Numbered from the stretch's first letter, positions 31,062 through 43,252 are shown. The stretch is DNA of 64,000 nucleotides from Typha latifolia (GCA_019914945.1 CM034102.1:17101501-17165500), one strand, 5' to 3'. A program made the numbers and translations. Notes: a model not told the origin generated them from the sequence alone.

Positions 31062-32469
31062 CAAAGAGAGATTGTCTCTATCTTTATCTTCTTCTTCTTC
31101 TTCTTCTTTATTTTATTTTATTTTTTATTTAAAAAAAAAAATTTCTTTCATGACAAGGGGATCGTCTCTATCTTAGAAATGATGTTCAGCTATAGCTGGG
31201 CCAAGTTCGTCAAGGTCAATTTGTAGTGGTCTGAACCCACCAGGCCAAGAACTACTTTTAAGAAATATTAATTACTAGACCAAATTGATCAGACTATAAA
31301 TATTTCTGGGGTACAAGAATAGTCAAATGCTTAGATAACAATTCAGAAAAGCAAGGAGGAAGAGCTGGGGCGACAGAGTACAAAGAAAGCATTTGATATT
31401 GGAAAGACAAACAGAAGTAAGGTTCTCAAAATTAAACAGCATCTATCCGCTTGCAGATAGTGGAGCTTGACCTAAACGAAAGAAAACAAGTGGGATCAAA
31501 ACCGACATAATTAATTATGGAGGAAAGCAATCCACAGAGTGCACGCACCTATTGCATTTGAGGTTCTATTATTGCTGTATGTGTACAATGTCTTGGAAAT
31601 TGACCTTTTGTGAAAGAAATTTTCTCGAGGTTTTGACCAAACTGACCTTTCCCCAAATTTAATGGAGTTTTTGACCAAAATATTGCTATAGTAAAAAAAT
31701 TATTTTTTTAGAGGACATCACTATTTAAATTAATTTTTCAAACTAGTTAGGTAATAAAATCTCTGTCTCAAACATCCATTTGTAGTAAATTAATGAATTT
31801 TTTTGTTAAAAAATTATTATCTTAAATAATAATTTTCTTATATATAAAACACTTCTCGATAAAACAATTTCTATATAAAACGCTTTCAGAAAAAACTATT
31901 TATAAACTATTATATAATAAATTTAAAATTAAAATTTAAAGGAGTGATAATTTTTATTTTATGATTCCGAGGACAATTGATTGAGAGAAATCACTACTTT
32001 GTTTCATCTTATAAATCTTTTATATATTTTTATAATAATATATTTTATATATCGTAAAGTTACGATAATCTATTTATATATATATATATATATATATTTT
32101 TTTAAACCTATTGAAAAACTAATTAATTTACTAATAATTATTCTTTGAGACAGCCACACGGTACTAATTTAGGAAATAGTTTGAATAGTTATGTAGTACT
32201 CTATAAATTTTTTCACTGTAGCAGCACTTTGTTCAAAAACTTAAATTTCTCTGCATCTCACAAACAAGGGTTGCTGTTGTTAAGTACCGTATCCCACAAG
32301 TTGAGACACAAGCAATAGGCCTCCCTGAGTTATGGACCAAAAAAATGAGTAGACATGAGAGCGATGTATGCAAGCTTATCAGGAACATTGCATTAACTTT
32401 AACAACATGCAGAACAAAATGTTAAATTTCAACTTTTAATGTAAAGCCTGCAGCAACAGTAATTCAAAA

Positions 32470-32471
32470 TA

Positions 32472-32503
<32 letters not shown>

Positions 32504-32504
32504 A
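32470..32504 (+). repeat. (AAAG)n microsatellite
   Basis: About eight to nine AAAG repeats in intergenic DNA. Confidence 0.8.
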
Positions 32505-33112
32505 GAGTAAATTAGATTGTGTAGTCATTCATGACCATAATAATTCAACATCAATGTCTATCTATACTGGCCAAATTGTAAAAAAATTATGCACTACTTT
32601 GTATAATTAATTCAACATCAATCTATGCGCTGAAAGAAAGAACAAGTTGCATATATGAAAATAAAAATAAAGATCTAGACTTCAACATACTTGTTTTAAC
32701 CTTCAGAAAACTTAGTAGTGCGGTCGTCATCAAGAGATATCAATATTTCGTATCTGCCCTTTAAAAGGACTGGTATCTGCATATATAACCTTTTAAATGT
32801 CACAAAGCATAATTACTTACCCCTAAACTCCCCGATAAATTTATGACACATCAGGATGGAAAGAACACAAAATACCGAGGAACCTATAAGAAACTAATTA
32901 TTTTTCAATGTCTACAAACAAAACATCAGCAACTTTCTTTTGAATAATTTGTCATAATTTATTTACTCCATGCATATATTATGCATCACGGCAGAACAAA
33001 TAGATTTGCCATAACTAAGAGCTGATCATTTCCAGAAAGTCACAACCAATATTCCAATATCAACTGCTTGAACCTGTCAAATAGTCTATACATTTGACTT
33101 CATTAATGTTAT

Positions 33113-33199
33113 TTAGTCTGACTCATAGGGCACCACAGTTTGCTCATCTACGTCAAGCGATTCACTTTTTGTTCCTTGATATTCATGGAAGAACAAGAT
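33113..33199 (-). other. Possible terminal exon of an unknown gene
   Basis: After a good acceptor (TTTTTCTTCCAG) the minus strand reads 28 codons, ILFFHEYQGTKSESLDV then DEQTVVPYESD, to a TAA. The composition is coding-like, but I recognise no family. It lies downstream, in the same direction, of the MYB pseudogene at 35290-36486 and might be its last exon. It does not resemble the FLP C-terminus that I know. Confidence 0.25.
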
Positions 33200-35289
33200 C
33201 TGGAAGAAAAAGAAGAATATCAAGTCCCAGTTATCAAATATTCCTCTTCCACTAGAGATTTTATTGTTGGCAGAGGCAACCTAATGATAAATTGATAACA
33301 TTCAAAAACATTACAATAATTCACGTAGCAAGCTCAATGAAGACTTAGACTAAGTTGTAACTTCTTTCCCAGACTACACTATGTACAAGAAAATAAATGC
33401 AATTTGATGCAAAGGTTATGGAAGAGGTATGATGATTAAATACTCTTTGAATTTCTGTGGCACACTTTAGTGCTTTGAGTGACAAGTTGCAGAAACAAAA
33501 ACAGTAAGAAGCATTAGAACCATTATTTTCTATTTGCACATTTTATTTGTCATATTTATGTTTTCTCACGGAATTCTGAATGATTTCCTGCTGTCTCACT
33601 TTGGCATCAAGAGAATAGTAGAATACTCTATTTTCTCTTACAACGAACAAAGTAATTATTGAGTAGGTCCAGGACAAGATATAGTGGACTCCATTGACCA
33701 ATGGAGAAGAAGAGAAGACAGAGCAAGAAACAGTCACAGGTCACAAGATTCTCACCCTTTAAGAATCATGAACAGGTGTGTTATTCCAGACTTAAAGTCA
33801 TGCTATACGTGCTAAATAAATCATACTTACATAATCAGATACAGTCTGTGGATAAGGGTATGCAATTGCATCTTTACTTCTCAAATAACGAAAATTAAAA
33901 TAAATACAATCAATTATACACAAAATAACACATGTAAACATAGACACACAAAAGATTCTAGAAAAGAATTGGTAATTTAACTCTAGAATTTGGCAAGACC
34001 TGGACATTTGCTTTTAATAATTGAGGCAAACTAGCTTGCAGCCTTGACAGCTGGAGAAGTACAGACATACATAAATATCAGATGATGCTTAGTTTGACTT
34101 CCTTGGGTACTGGCAACACATTAATTTCTCATCAGAGCCATGTTACCTTTGATTGTAGTGAGACCCCTCCCAAGATCAGGGCTGGTAAATATGACAACCA
34201 TCCTTTACTGCTCTGCCATCAACAGGAAGAAATACAAGATGCTGCATCCAAAACACCCATGGGCAAAATGGTAAGTTACTGTAGATTTCAGACTTACCAA
34301 CTATCCCAAAGAGAAAAAGAAAAAGAAAGTGGCAATCATGATTCATGAAACTCCAGGCAAGTCTGTCTTAACATGTTAATGGGCTTACTGTTATTTCTCC
34401 GCCAAACGAAGCTACAGGCCACCAAACTAGATAAGTCCATGCCCCAAGGACAATAAAAAAACACATCCTTTAGGTTCAAATCCTGCAAACATTAAGACTA
34501 GATACTGAGGGACACTTGTCTTTTGTTGTTTAGCCTAATCAGCCTGTTTAAATTAAGAATATAAATAGAATGCAGAAAATAGTAATAATGAGATCACCTA
34601 TATTTGAAGTTTTATACATTAAAGAATATAAAGTTTGTTATCTACACCTACATGCCATTAGAAACATACGAGTGACCAGTCAACCATACCATGTGGACCA
34701 AGAGAATGGAATATTGTCCTAGAGCTTTTAAAGAACAATCACGTGATGATCTCCACTTATACAATTGATCTCTGTCCTGGTTGGCCTACTGGGTGGTGGC
34801 AGGCAAAGTGTCATTTTAATAGACATCCTAGTCATAGGTTTTCAAGAAGAGTACCGGTATCCTAAATATAAAATTTTTTCGGGATATACATATATTAATT
34901 TTAATAGTTCATATTTAAAAAAGTAAAAGAATATGAAAAATATGAACCTTTAAGCTATACTTATATATATATGTATAGATATGTATGTGTGGGGTTGGTG
35001 GTGGGGCTTTCAAATTTTGTGTACAGAACCAACTCTGACAGTCGAAGTAGAGGAATTCTCTTGATCAAGTGATAAGATTGAAATGAGGTTGGTTCTTACT
35101 AGAAAGGTCTAAAGGAGTAGCAATGGTTGGAGCATGCATCATAAAGATTGCATTGTAAGAACTAGAGCAAGAACTTAAAAGAGGATAAAATGGATCAGAA
35201 GTCAGAACCATTAGTTACCAATTCATCAAGAACTCATAAAGATTAAAAAGAACATAATACAGAAGGTAAAACAGAGTAATTTGTTATAC
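33200..35289. other. No supported gene
   Basis: This AT-rich stretch lies downstream of the MYB pseudogene. I looked here for later FLP/MYB88 exons on the minus strand and found none that align convincingly. Confidence 0.35.
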
Positions 35290-36486
35290 TGACAGATGCT
35301 CCACCGTTCTCTTTAAACAATGCTTCATGCTTTGTCCATTTCTTGCAAAGGGTAGAAAATCAGTTCCTTACCGCATTATCTGTTCTGCTTTAAAAGGTAA
35401 TGCACATAGAATCTCTTCTTCTGTTGATACCATACAGTCACAACTAACAAGTAGCAATCAGACAACTGAATTACCTGCCTGAGAGCATCTTTGCTATTTC
35501 AGTCCATTTGTTGCCAAAAATCTTCTGAGCCTGAAATAAGATTCACTTTGAAGTGAATTGATCACAGAACAAACTCAAATTTTCAGTCCAAGAATCAGAA
35601 TAAATTAAATAATAGTTAATTTGCTAACTTCCTTGAACTTATTTTCAAAAGCATCAGACAGTATATACCCATTATTTGAAGAAAAAAAAAACATTTTGCA
35701 AAGGGAAGCACATAGACATGGACGTACAAATCCAAAAACATGAAAGGTAAACATAATACAACACATCACATAAGATTTACAACAATTATGAGAACCTCAA
35801 TGGGAGTCACTCCATATGTGGTCTGGAGATGACAAGATTTACAACAAATTGTTAGAGAGGCTATTTTTCTAGCTTGAACATGAAAACCTACATGGCGGAA
35901 AGCCTTACCAAAACAAAATTGTAAGTAAGCACATTTTTATGTCATAAACAACTTAAAGCTAAAAAATGACTTGATGCAAAACATGTTACTGAATTCAAGG
36001 GAGTCAAGATTAAAAGAGAGTTACAATTATACAGAACACAAAGCAAGTAATTCGTTTGAGCTCTAGTTATACTTATCTAAATCCACTAACGTACTAATGA
36101 TCCAACACTCACCTCACACAAAAGTATGTCCTCCTAAGCTGATCACCTGCCTTGCTTAGACTCTGAACTTAAATAAGTATACCATCTATGATCCCAGCAC
36201 CACATACTCATCGTTCCAAGTTAAGAACCAAGTATACCTGAAATTGTAGTAGGAAAAAGAAAAGAGCTCTACTTCGACTTTCTGCATGCCCTTTTCCTAC
36301 TCTACATACATTCTCCTGCACTGGCTGCTTGTCGTGTCCTTGAATTTCGCTGCGATTCTTGTCCAACTGCCCATGAAGATTACCATGATATCGTAAGAGT
36401 AGGTAGCAAAAGAAAACAGAGAGGAAAGTGAATACAAACTTATTAGTTGCATGAAGAGCGATTTTCTCTTGAAGCAGTTCATCCTT
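35290..36486 (-). pseudogene. FOUR LIPS/MYB88-type R2R3-MYB pseudogene
   Basis: Five exons of the FLP/MYB88 DNA-binding domain can be read in order with intact splice sites and phases: 36486-36440 (KDELLQEKIALHATNN), 36366-36310 (WTRIAAKFKDTTSSQCRR), 36185-36113 (WYTYLSSESKQGR, stop, SA, stop, EDILLCE), 35530-35475 (AQKIFGNKWTEIAKMLSGR) and 35384 to about 35290 (TDNAVRN, stop, FSTLCKKWTKHEALFKEN). The stops are TGA at 36145-36143 where R3 Trp is expected, TAG at 36136-36134 where Glu is expected, and TGA at 35362-35360 where Arg is expected. Each fits a single-base change. The exon expected to encode the N-terminal KKERHIVSWSQE part was not found. Family members restrict stomatal-lineage divisions. 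Upstream, 36500-36890 looks like a normal pyrimidine-rich 5' leader, so transcription may persist. Confidence 0.85.
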
Positions 36487-39109
36487 CTGCAAGAAATCCA
36501 AATCCCGCAACCTCAAAAACGCCAATCAAGAAGAGATAGAATGAGATCGAAGCAGAAAGAAAGGCATAAGAACAGTACATGGGGAGTCCAAGAAAACTAT
36601 ACGCCGGAGTTGTTTCTCCGACCGAATTCATCGCCACCGCAGCAAGACCGGATCCTTCCAAGAAACGACGTTATAGAGCTCGGATTCGATCGAAACGGAG
36701 CTCGACGGGGAGGGGATCCTGAGATCAACACTAAGATGCCGATCGATCGGCTCGGCGAGACATAAAGGCTTGGAGATTGAGCACGGTGTTGATCAGGGTT
36801 TCGGGAGCGCGGGAATTGGAAGTAGTTTGAAACCGAAGAAAACGGAGGAAGAAGAAGACAGCGAGAGAACAAGAAGGTGGTCACCGCCGGTAAGTTTAAG
36901 AGAACGCACCATCCTTAGGCCGACCTTTTAATTAGAGGTAAAAAAACTCATTAAATTTAGCCAATGCATTCGTCTACTTATATTTATTTAATGCCTTAAT
37001 GTTATTATTGCATTCTTATTTATTACGCCGTCTCATTTAATCATTTTCATAAAAAATGGATGCCCTGTAATTTATGGCCCTTGATTGTTCTCTAGATTTG
37101 CTAATGGATTTATGTGCAAAGAGGGTAATTAGACATTAAGGTCTCACATTAAAGAACAAATTGCAGCTAACTCATCCATCATATGCTCTACAGAGATGTG
37201 GATTAACTTTGATGCATGTAACTCCTACATTTATAAGAGATTTTGTACTTGAGATTTGAGTCACCTATTCCCCACCTCTTAATCTTAGCTTCTTATTGCA
37301 GACAACCTGAAGTACAAAAGCAAAAGGAAATGCCTCTATGATTTGAAAGGTTGATCTTAAATAAATACACAGTCCCCTCATCAGATTCTTGATACAGAGA
37401 AACTGAGAGCATCAAAACAGGAATTCAGGATTTTCCCCTGAAAAACTGAAAAATTAAGGAACAATCTTTTATTAGAGAATCAAAAGAACTGTATAGTAAG
37501 AGTCATCATTTTCCACCGAGAGGAGAAAGGATTCGGCGATATTTCTTGTGTTGGCTATTGTAGTTGTAAATTTCCCTTGGCATTCAAGTTTACCTGCAAT
37601 GGAACACAAGAAAGAGCCACTGAGCAAGAAAATATCGCTATTATTCAGGAAACACAGAGACCAACAAGCTTACAGTATTTGAACAGTCTTTTTTTCCTAC
37701 TGATAGTGGAAAAATACCGCGCCTTACTATCTTTGTAGAAAGAGATAAATGTTAGGGAAGATCTATAGAACAAGAATGGTAACAACCATGACTCTGGTGA
37801 TTAGAGGAGATCAAAATAACAAGAATCACCAGGAAGTTCTACATATAGTTGCAATGAAAACATTAGTTTCTCCTCCATGAGTGCTGCTAAAACTAATAAG
37901 ACCAATACGAAGATCATGCAGCAGTCTAGGTGACTTATATATGGTCTCCATAATAGCAGAATACTAATCAATAAGTGGTCTTTTGACAGAAAGACGGAAA
38001 AAAGAGAGCTATACTCGGAGGGCCCCAAGGCAGTGCTTTTTACCTTCTTCAACAACATATTTTCAACATGCTCGTCTGAATAGGCAGGATCTGACATGAT
38101 CGAATAGGACAGAGCATATTATTTCTGCATAATGGACAAGTGAGGAGCTAAACATGGCTGGTCAAGAGTAGTCAAATTTCAATGTTTTGGAATATGAGAC
38201 ATTCAGAGAAGTCAGTCAACCTTCTCTATTTCCAATTGTGTTGATTATATCTTTTACTGCATTGAGAATCTTGAGATCAAACCAGATTCAGATGGTAGTA
38301 GATAATGAGAAGTCATTTGGCAGAAATAACACAGTTGGAATTTTCCAGAAGAAATTATCAGAACAAGGTAGTTGCATTGGAGATGGATATAGAATGAAAA
38401 CCATGCTTACTAGCTCCAAATGACGTTAATGATACTTCCAGATATTTTATGGATACAACTGCAGTCATATTACATCAACATGCCCCAGAAGCAGCACTCA
38501 CTTGTTTGGGCATCTCTAATGCATTGAGGGAACAATCAATGGTTCTAATGTGATGCTACTGTATTTTGCATTGTCCTAGCATTTATACCAATATCACTCC
38601 TATAATGTGTCTGCAAAATCTGATAACATAGCATTCCACCGTTGTGACTTTAGCATTCACTTTAGATGTTCTTTATCAGTTCTAACAGTTTATCATGAAT
38701 GAAATCTGGACTTTTTAAAAACAACAATAACAATCAGAAAAAATCTAGCGCAAAACAAGTCTTAAGAAAATAAGTTATCTACCTATCAATACTGTATGAA
38801 TTTATACTTGCACCATTAGCTTATTGTAAAGGTACTCGATCAATGCTGCATTAGCATAGGTATCAGCTCTGAAAATTTTGTGGTGGTATAGAACCAGTTT
38901 ACTACCCATGCCAGATAGACCAACTCAGACAACATAAGCTTCACTGTGCGTTTAACCATTAACAAACAAACAGATGCACAATAAAAAGAAGATCTTTTCC
39001 AGCAAAAAGAAAAGAACATAAATGATCCATCCATCATCGAATGTAGCTACAAGCAAAGCAATCTATTATCAAAAAATTTCAAGAAATCAACCACATACCT
39101 CCCAAAAAA
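36487..39109. other. Mostly unassigned, some exon-like islands
   Basis: Positions 36487-36890 look like the leader and promoter of the MYB pseudogene. Exon-like islands on the minus strand lie at 38097-38044 and 37593-37472 (described separately). The rest is AT-rich without recognisable content; the 3' UTR of the gene ending at 39110 lies at the right end. Confidence 0.35.
37472..38097 (-). other. Two exon-like islands of an unrecognised gene
   Basis: At 38094-38044 the minus strand reads MSDPAYSDEHVENMLLKK before a possible GTAAAA donor. At 37593-37472, after the acceptor TTCCATTGCAG, it reads KLECQGKFTTTIANTRNIAE then SFLLSVENDDSYY to a TAA, followed by AATAAAAG. The two do not join in phase directly, so either further exons are missing or they are unrelated. 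The family is not recognised. Confidence 0.22.
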
Positions 39110-39688
39110 TCAGAACCCTCTCGGCCCCTCGATTCTCCTCTCCTCCACCCCCTTTGCCCCATCGGCCATAAACAGGCAGTAATCCGCGATCTCCCGGAAC
39201 TTGGGCACGCTTCTGAGATCCACCTTGGTCCCATCCTTCAGCGTGATCACTATATCCCCCCACTCCCCGATGAACCTCGGCACGACTTGCACGTCCTTGA
39301 CCGACGCGTAAGGGAAGTCGCTCCGGTCCTGCCCGGTGAACCCAGAGACGACGGTGACCCGCCGGTTCGTGAAGCGGTATCGGAGGAAGAAGGCGCGGGA
39401 GACGGCGGCGAGGGTGAGCGGGAGCCAGAGGAGGGTGAAGCCGAGGAGGAGGTTAGCGACGAGGTCGCCGTAGTGGGCGCCGCCGTCGAAGAACACGCGC
39501 TCCTCGGAGGAGGAAGAAGAAGGAGGGGTTAGTGTTTGGGGTCGAGGAGAGGAGGAGGCGAAGAGCTTTGGGGAGGGGTTAGGGGCTTTAGAGAAAGGTG
39601 GGATCTTGAAGGCGGATTTGATCGGGAAGGGAGAGGAGAGAGGAGGAGGAAGAGGAGGGAGGAGGAAGGAGGTGGCGGCGGTGGACAT
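39110..39688 (-). CDS. Plastid PH-like (bPH_2/DUF304-type) membrane protein
   Basis: A single exon of 192 codons. Residues 1-60 are rich in Ser, Pro and Lys and resemble a chloroplast transit peptide. Residues about 75-98 (LVANLLLGFTLLWLPLTLAA) form a membrane segment. The rest matches the bacterial-PH-like domain: YRFTNRRVTVVSGFTGQDRS, then SVKDVQVVPRFIGEWGDIVI and LKDGTKVDLRSVP. The protein ends in RRIEGPRGF, like plastid homologues in plants and cyanobacteria, whose role is not well defined. The first half of the gene is GC-rich, which produces open frames on the other strand. The start is the first ATG of the frame and gives a sensible transit peptide. Confidence 0.82.
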   Translation of the reverse strand: MSTAATSFLLPPLPPPLSSPFPIKSAFKIPPFSKAPNPSPKLFASSSPRPQTLTPPSSSSSEERVFFDGGAHYGDLVANLLLGFTLLWLPLTLAAVSRAFFLRYRFTNRRVTVVSGFTGQDRSDFPYASVKDVQVVPRFIGEWGDIVITLKDGTKVDLRSVPKFREIADYCLFMADGAKGVEERRIEGPRGF

Positions 39689-40128
39689 GGTGGTCTCTTT
39701 TTGGCGGGGGCTTATCCGATGGAAGTTGAATGGATAAGTGAAAGAAATTTTATTAGAGTTTGTGGGTGTGGATTTGCTATGCTAGTGTTTGCACCAAAAG
39801 AATTTGGAAGGTACAGTTTCTTACACGTGTTCGATCCTTTGATAGGAACAATGGGGATGAAGGGATCTTTTCGCTGTACACCCTATATTATTCGTTTATT
39901 TTATTTACACGCCGTTTTCTATTTGACCATTAATTTCTTAATTAAATCATAGAAGATTGAGGATGGACTAAGGTTTTTTTTTTTCACATAATGTATATCA
40001 TATTGTGACATAGAAGACCTCATTCTATTGAGTTCAAGGCAATTACACCTTACTACAAGATGTATTCTAGATATAATAACTAATAGTAATATCATCTTAT
40101 GCTTATGATTTGTATGAATTAATTAAAA
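39689..40128. other. Intergenic
   Basis: Promoter of the plastid protein gene and 3' flank of the HD-Zip gene. AT-rich, nothing else seen. Confidence 0.4.
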
Positions 40129-40871
40129 CTATGGAGATCCGATCAACCATGGGCATACTGATGGTTGCTCTTCCATGCTACATAACAAACGGCTGAAGCT
40201 TAAGATTCCCTCTGAGCTGCCATGGATCTCTGATCTCGAGGAGCTTTGAAGGAGATGTTCTACGTCCGACGACCAAGTCGAAGGGCCGAAATTTATGCAG
40301 CGGTGAGGATCCGCCGAGCTCCGGTCGGACGCCGGTGTTGTCGAGTTATTCAAGTTGATCTCTGAACTGTTCTCACTTCTGTTGCTGAAAGAAGCTCCAG
40401 TGCTGTCTTTGTTGAGGTTGATCAGTTCTTGCTGCCCTTTGAGTGCCAAAATCTACACGATGAAATGTATTAACAATTAAACATGGAGTACATAATTTAT
40501 AATGTACAAGTGGTAAGAATGAATTCAAATTAAGTATATACCTCAGCTTGGAGTTTCTTGTTCTGGGATTTGAAGGAACCGTTCTCTGACTTGATTTCTT
40601 CAAACTTTCTCTTGAGCACATCGTAGTCTTTCTCCAATTGCTTGGTCTTCCACTTTGCCCTCCTGTTCTGGAACCAAATGGCCACCTGCCTCGGCTGCAG
40701 CCCAAGTGCTGTGGCCAGTTGCAATTTCCTCTCAGGCTCCAGTTTCTTCTCCACCTCAAAGTTCTTCTCCAAAGCCCTCACCTGCTCCTTGCTAAGCCGC
40801 CTCTTCTTCTCCCCTGCCCGCGAGAAGTCATCGGAGAATTCCTCGCAGGTCTTAATCCCTGAGAAGGACAT
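40129..40871 (-). CDS. HD-Zip class I transcription factor (ATHB13/23-like), N-terminus incomplete
   Basis: Two exons, 40871-40542 and 40452-40129, in phase, give 217 residues from [12 protein letters not shown]. The homeodomain (about 25-82) contains [20 protein letters not shown] and the recognition helix [21 protein letters not shown] leucine zipper follows directly ([19 protein letters not shown], then [15 protein letters not shown]). The tail has the [13 protein letters not shown] motif and ends with the conserved Trp-containing [13 protein letters not shown]. In the ATHB13/20/23/3 group the KRSMSFSG block follows an N-terminal region of roughly 70-90 residues. Here an in-frame TAA lies just upstream of this exon. 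Either a first exon joins at an acceptor near 40890 (CTTCAG or CTGCAG) and was not found, or the protein starts at MSFSG. Such factors regulate growth and stress responses. Confidence 0.85.
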
Positions 40872-42004
40872 GGATCTCTTCACTGCAGCACCTGAAGATG
40901 GTAGGTCTGAAGTCTTGCAGATCAATCCTGCCACTTATCTCCATATCATAGGAAATGAAGAGAAAACATAGTATATGTAGTGAGTAAAAGTTTGTGCTAC
41001 CTCTCTTTGTTTCACTTCTATTTCCTCTCTTTACTTCATGCTACAGACTTGGACGAGACCAATCATATCAAACAGAAGAGCAAAAGTAAAAAGGAAATAG
41101 CTACGAGATTCCCTTCATAGTAAAAAGATAGATGGGGATTTACTTCACAGCTACAGTGAACTAAGCCCAACCGTTTGTTTTCTAACATCCAGGAAATATA
41201 ACGTGTGTGCAATTTAAGGGTTATAATATGAGCTTAGTGAAGCTATAGTAGTAGTGTAGGGGGTGGTGCTATTTCCCATCAATACAAAAAGGATGGTACA
41301 TCTCTCTTTTTCACCAGTAGAAGAACAATAATAATTAAGAGCCAACAATGTTAAATTTTTCGACTCGATCTTGGAAGCTAATAAACAAAGAATGGCATAT
41401 ATGAAGATGATCAGAAAGACCTCGATCTTTGAGATTTCTTTTGCTATTCTTTTTTTTTTTTTGGGTATCAAACGACATAACAATTCCAAGAAGAGAATGC
41501 TTCAAAAGATTTAGCTTTCCTCCAATTTTGTCTAACTGGAGAGCATCTAAAAAGTTTTGTTACTTAGAGCCCAAGCTTCCTTCCTGTAGCTATATATATT
41601 CTCACATGCTATATATTTACACACACACACAACTCATGGATACTATTAGGAGGATATAGATATAAAACCATAGAGATGGCCTTCCTTTTGTCCCTATATC
41701 TCTCTTTTATTGGAGATATAGATTCTCCATTGCTTGTCGTGCAACCGTTGGGCGAGGTCACTGGTGGTTGGTTGGTTGTCGGGAAGGATTCGAGAAAAGG
41801 TTAAAGTCGGCAGAAGTTAACAAACACAGTGCCGATTTCTGATATGACGGGCATCACATCAAGCCTGGAGTAGGAGTTTCCTGAAGCCGATTACTTGGCA
41901 GTCTTTGATTGGAAGTAATTTAATTAAATCAGAACAAAATTAATAGTCATTGATTAATTACTTCTCATTAAGCTATATTATAAAAACTTGAAGCCATATT
42001 CATG
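40872..42004. other. HD-Zip upstream region; missing first exon not found
   Basis: I searched the minus strand here for an N-terminal HD-Zip I exon and found none. The rest is AT-rich promoter-like DNA, with (CA)n near 41622-41632. The 3' flank of the PRE gene lies at the right end. Confidence 0.35.
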
Positions 42005-42392
42005 TCACATTAGCAAGCTTCGAATTATCGCAGCTTCTTCGCTACTTACGCCGCCGGCCGCCGCCAGCAATTCTCCGAGCCTCGCAGTCAAGTCGTCGAT
42101 ATCTCGATGCAAGCTCTTAATGTAGTTGCAGGTCTCCTGCAACACCGTAGCAGAAGAAACCTGGAGAAGATTATTATTATTATTATTTCATTTTAGTTAA
42201 CACACTAAGATAATAAAATTTTAATTAGAGAAAAGGAAACTTATACAGCAACTCATCACTCACTCTCTCGTTGCTTCTAACGCGAGATTCTGGGAGAAGT
42301 TGTTGTAGTTTGGATAAAAGATCAGCGATCTGTTCCTGGGTGATCCTCGAAGAACTCGACGGCAAACTCGTGTGAGATCTCCTGCTTGGCAT
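42005..42392 (-). CDS. Atypical HLH protein, PRE/ILI family
   Basis: Two exons, 42392-42264 and 42160-42005, in phase, give 94 residues. The sequence follows the PACLOBUTRAZOL RESISTANCE (rice ILI1) pattern: MPSRRSHTS, then [20 protein letters not shown] (helix 1), a loop, then [20 protein letters not shown] (helix 2) and the end AAIIRSLLM. It lacks the basic DNA-contact residues. These proteins therefore dimerise with inhibitory HLH partners such as IBH1 and promote cell elongation downstream of brassinosteroid, gibberellin and auxin. A related gene lies 2.1 kb away in the opposite direction (44512-44851). Confidence 0.93.
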
Positions 42393-42502
42393 TTTAATGG
42401 CGATATGATCAATGTCGTAGTGGGAGTTATGTTGGTGGAGAGTTTCAGGGATAAGTGACAGTGAGGTGAGGAGATGGAAGAAGATATCTAGACAATGGGA
42501 TG

Positions 42503-42506
<4 letters not shown>

Positions 42507-42552
<46 letters not shown>
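42507..42552 (+). repeat. (TA)n(CA)n compound microsatellite
   Basis: A short TA run passes into about 18 CA repeats, roughly 115 bp upstream of the PRE start codon at 42392, so it probably sits in the promoter or leader. Confidence 0.85.
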
Positions 42553-42553
<1 letters not shown>

Positions 42554-43246
42554 ATGGAGGTAATTAAATAAGATTGAGATGTGTGCATGAGAGAGATTAG
42601 TATATAGGCAAGTGTTACATTTAAAAAAGTAAGAGGATTGAGAGAGAGAGAGAGAGCTAGAGATCATGCAAGTGGTGGCGAATTGATTTTTGGCAGGAGA
42701 AATCATGCAGGACATGTTACGCTGCATTAAAAGAAAATGGAATTACAAAGTATCTCCCTTTAAATATTTGATCATAAAATATGGATACAATATTCATATT
42801 CATTCAAACAGTAACATTATTTCTACTCATAGGGATATTATGATAATATACACTTTTTTCGTTATATTTAGATAGACAAGTTAACAATTTAAATCAAGTA
42901 AGTCTTAGTTTCAATTATTAATATATATAATTATCTTTTTATTTTTTTAGGTAGAAAATAACATATTGGAGCCCAAGTTGCAATTATAGGCATGGGAACC
43001 TCATGTGGCAGTCGAATATTATATATACATGTCAGATTTTTTTTTTTTTTCCAGTGAACAATTTAAATGGAAATATTTCGAAAGAAGTAGGAAGCTTTAT
43101 TTGGGCTAATATAAGTCCGAAGCCCATAACTCTAATTAAGTTGAGTGGTTATTAGTTATTACCACCCTAATTAACTCCAAATTAAGTTGGTTATACTAAT
43201 TAGAAAGAAAAGCTTAGCGAGAGAGTACTCCGCGGAGAGACAACAC

Positions 43247-43252
43247 CACGTG
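43247..43252. promoter_or_regulatory. G-box CACGTG
   Basis: A palindromic CACGTG in the context CCACGTGTC lies in the divergent PRE promoter region. It can be bound by PIF and other bHLH factors, by bZIP (ABRE-type) and by BZR1 family factors. Location and motif are seen; binding is inferred. Confidence 0.4.

Larger units (their letters stand above)
30183..33112. other. Gene-poor stretch with microsatellites
   Basis: The kinase 5' UTR and promoter lie next to 30183. Beyond are a poly-G run near 30440, a (GT)n tract at 31041-31061, TA-rich DNA and an (AAAG)n tract at 32470-32504. I see no coding exon with family similarity. Confidence 0.4.
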
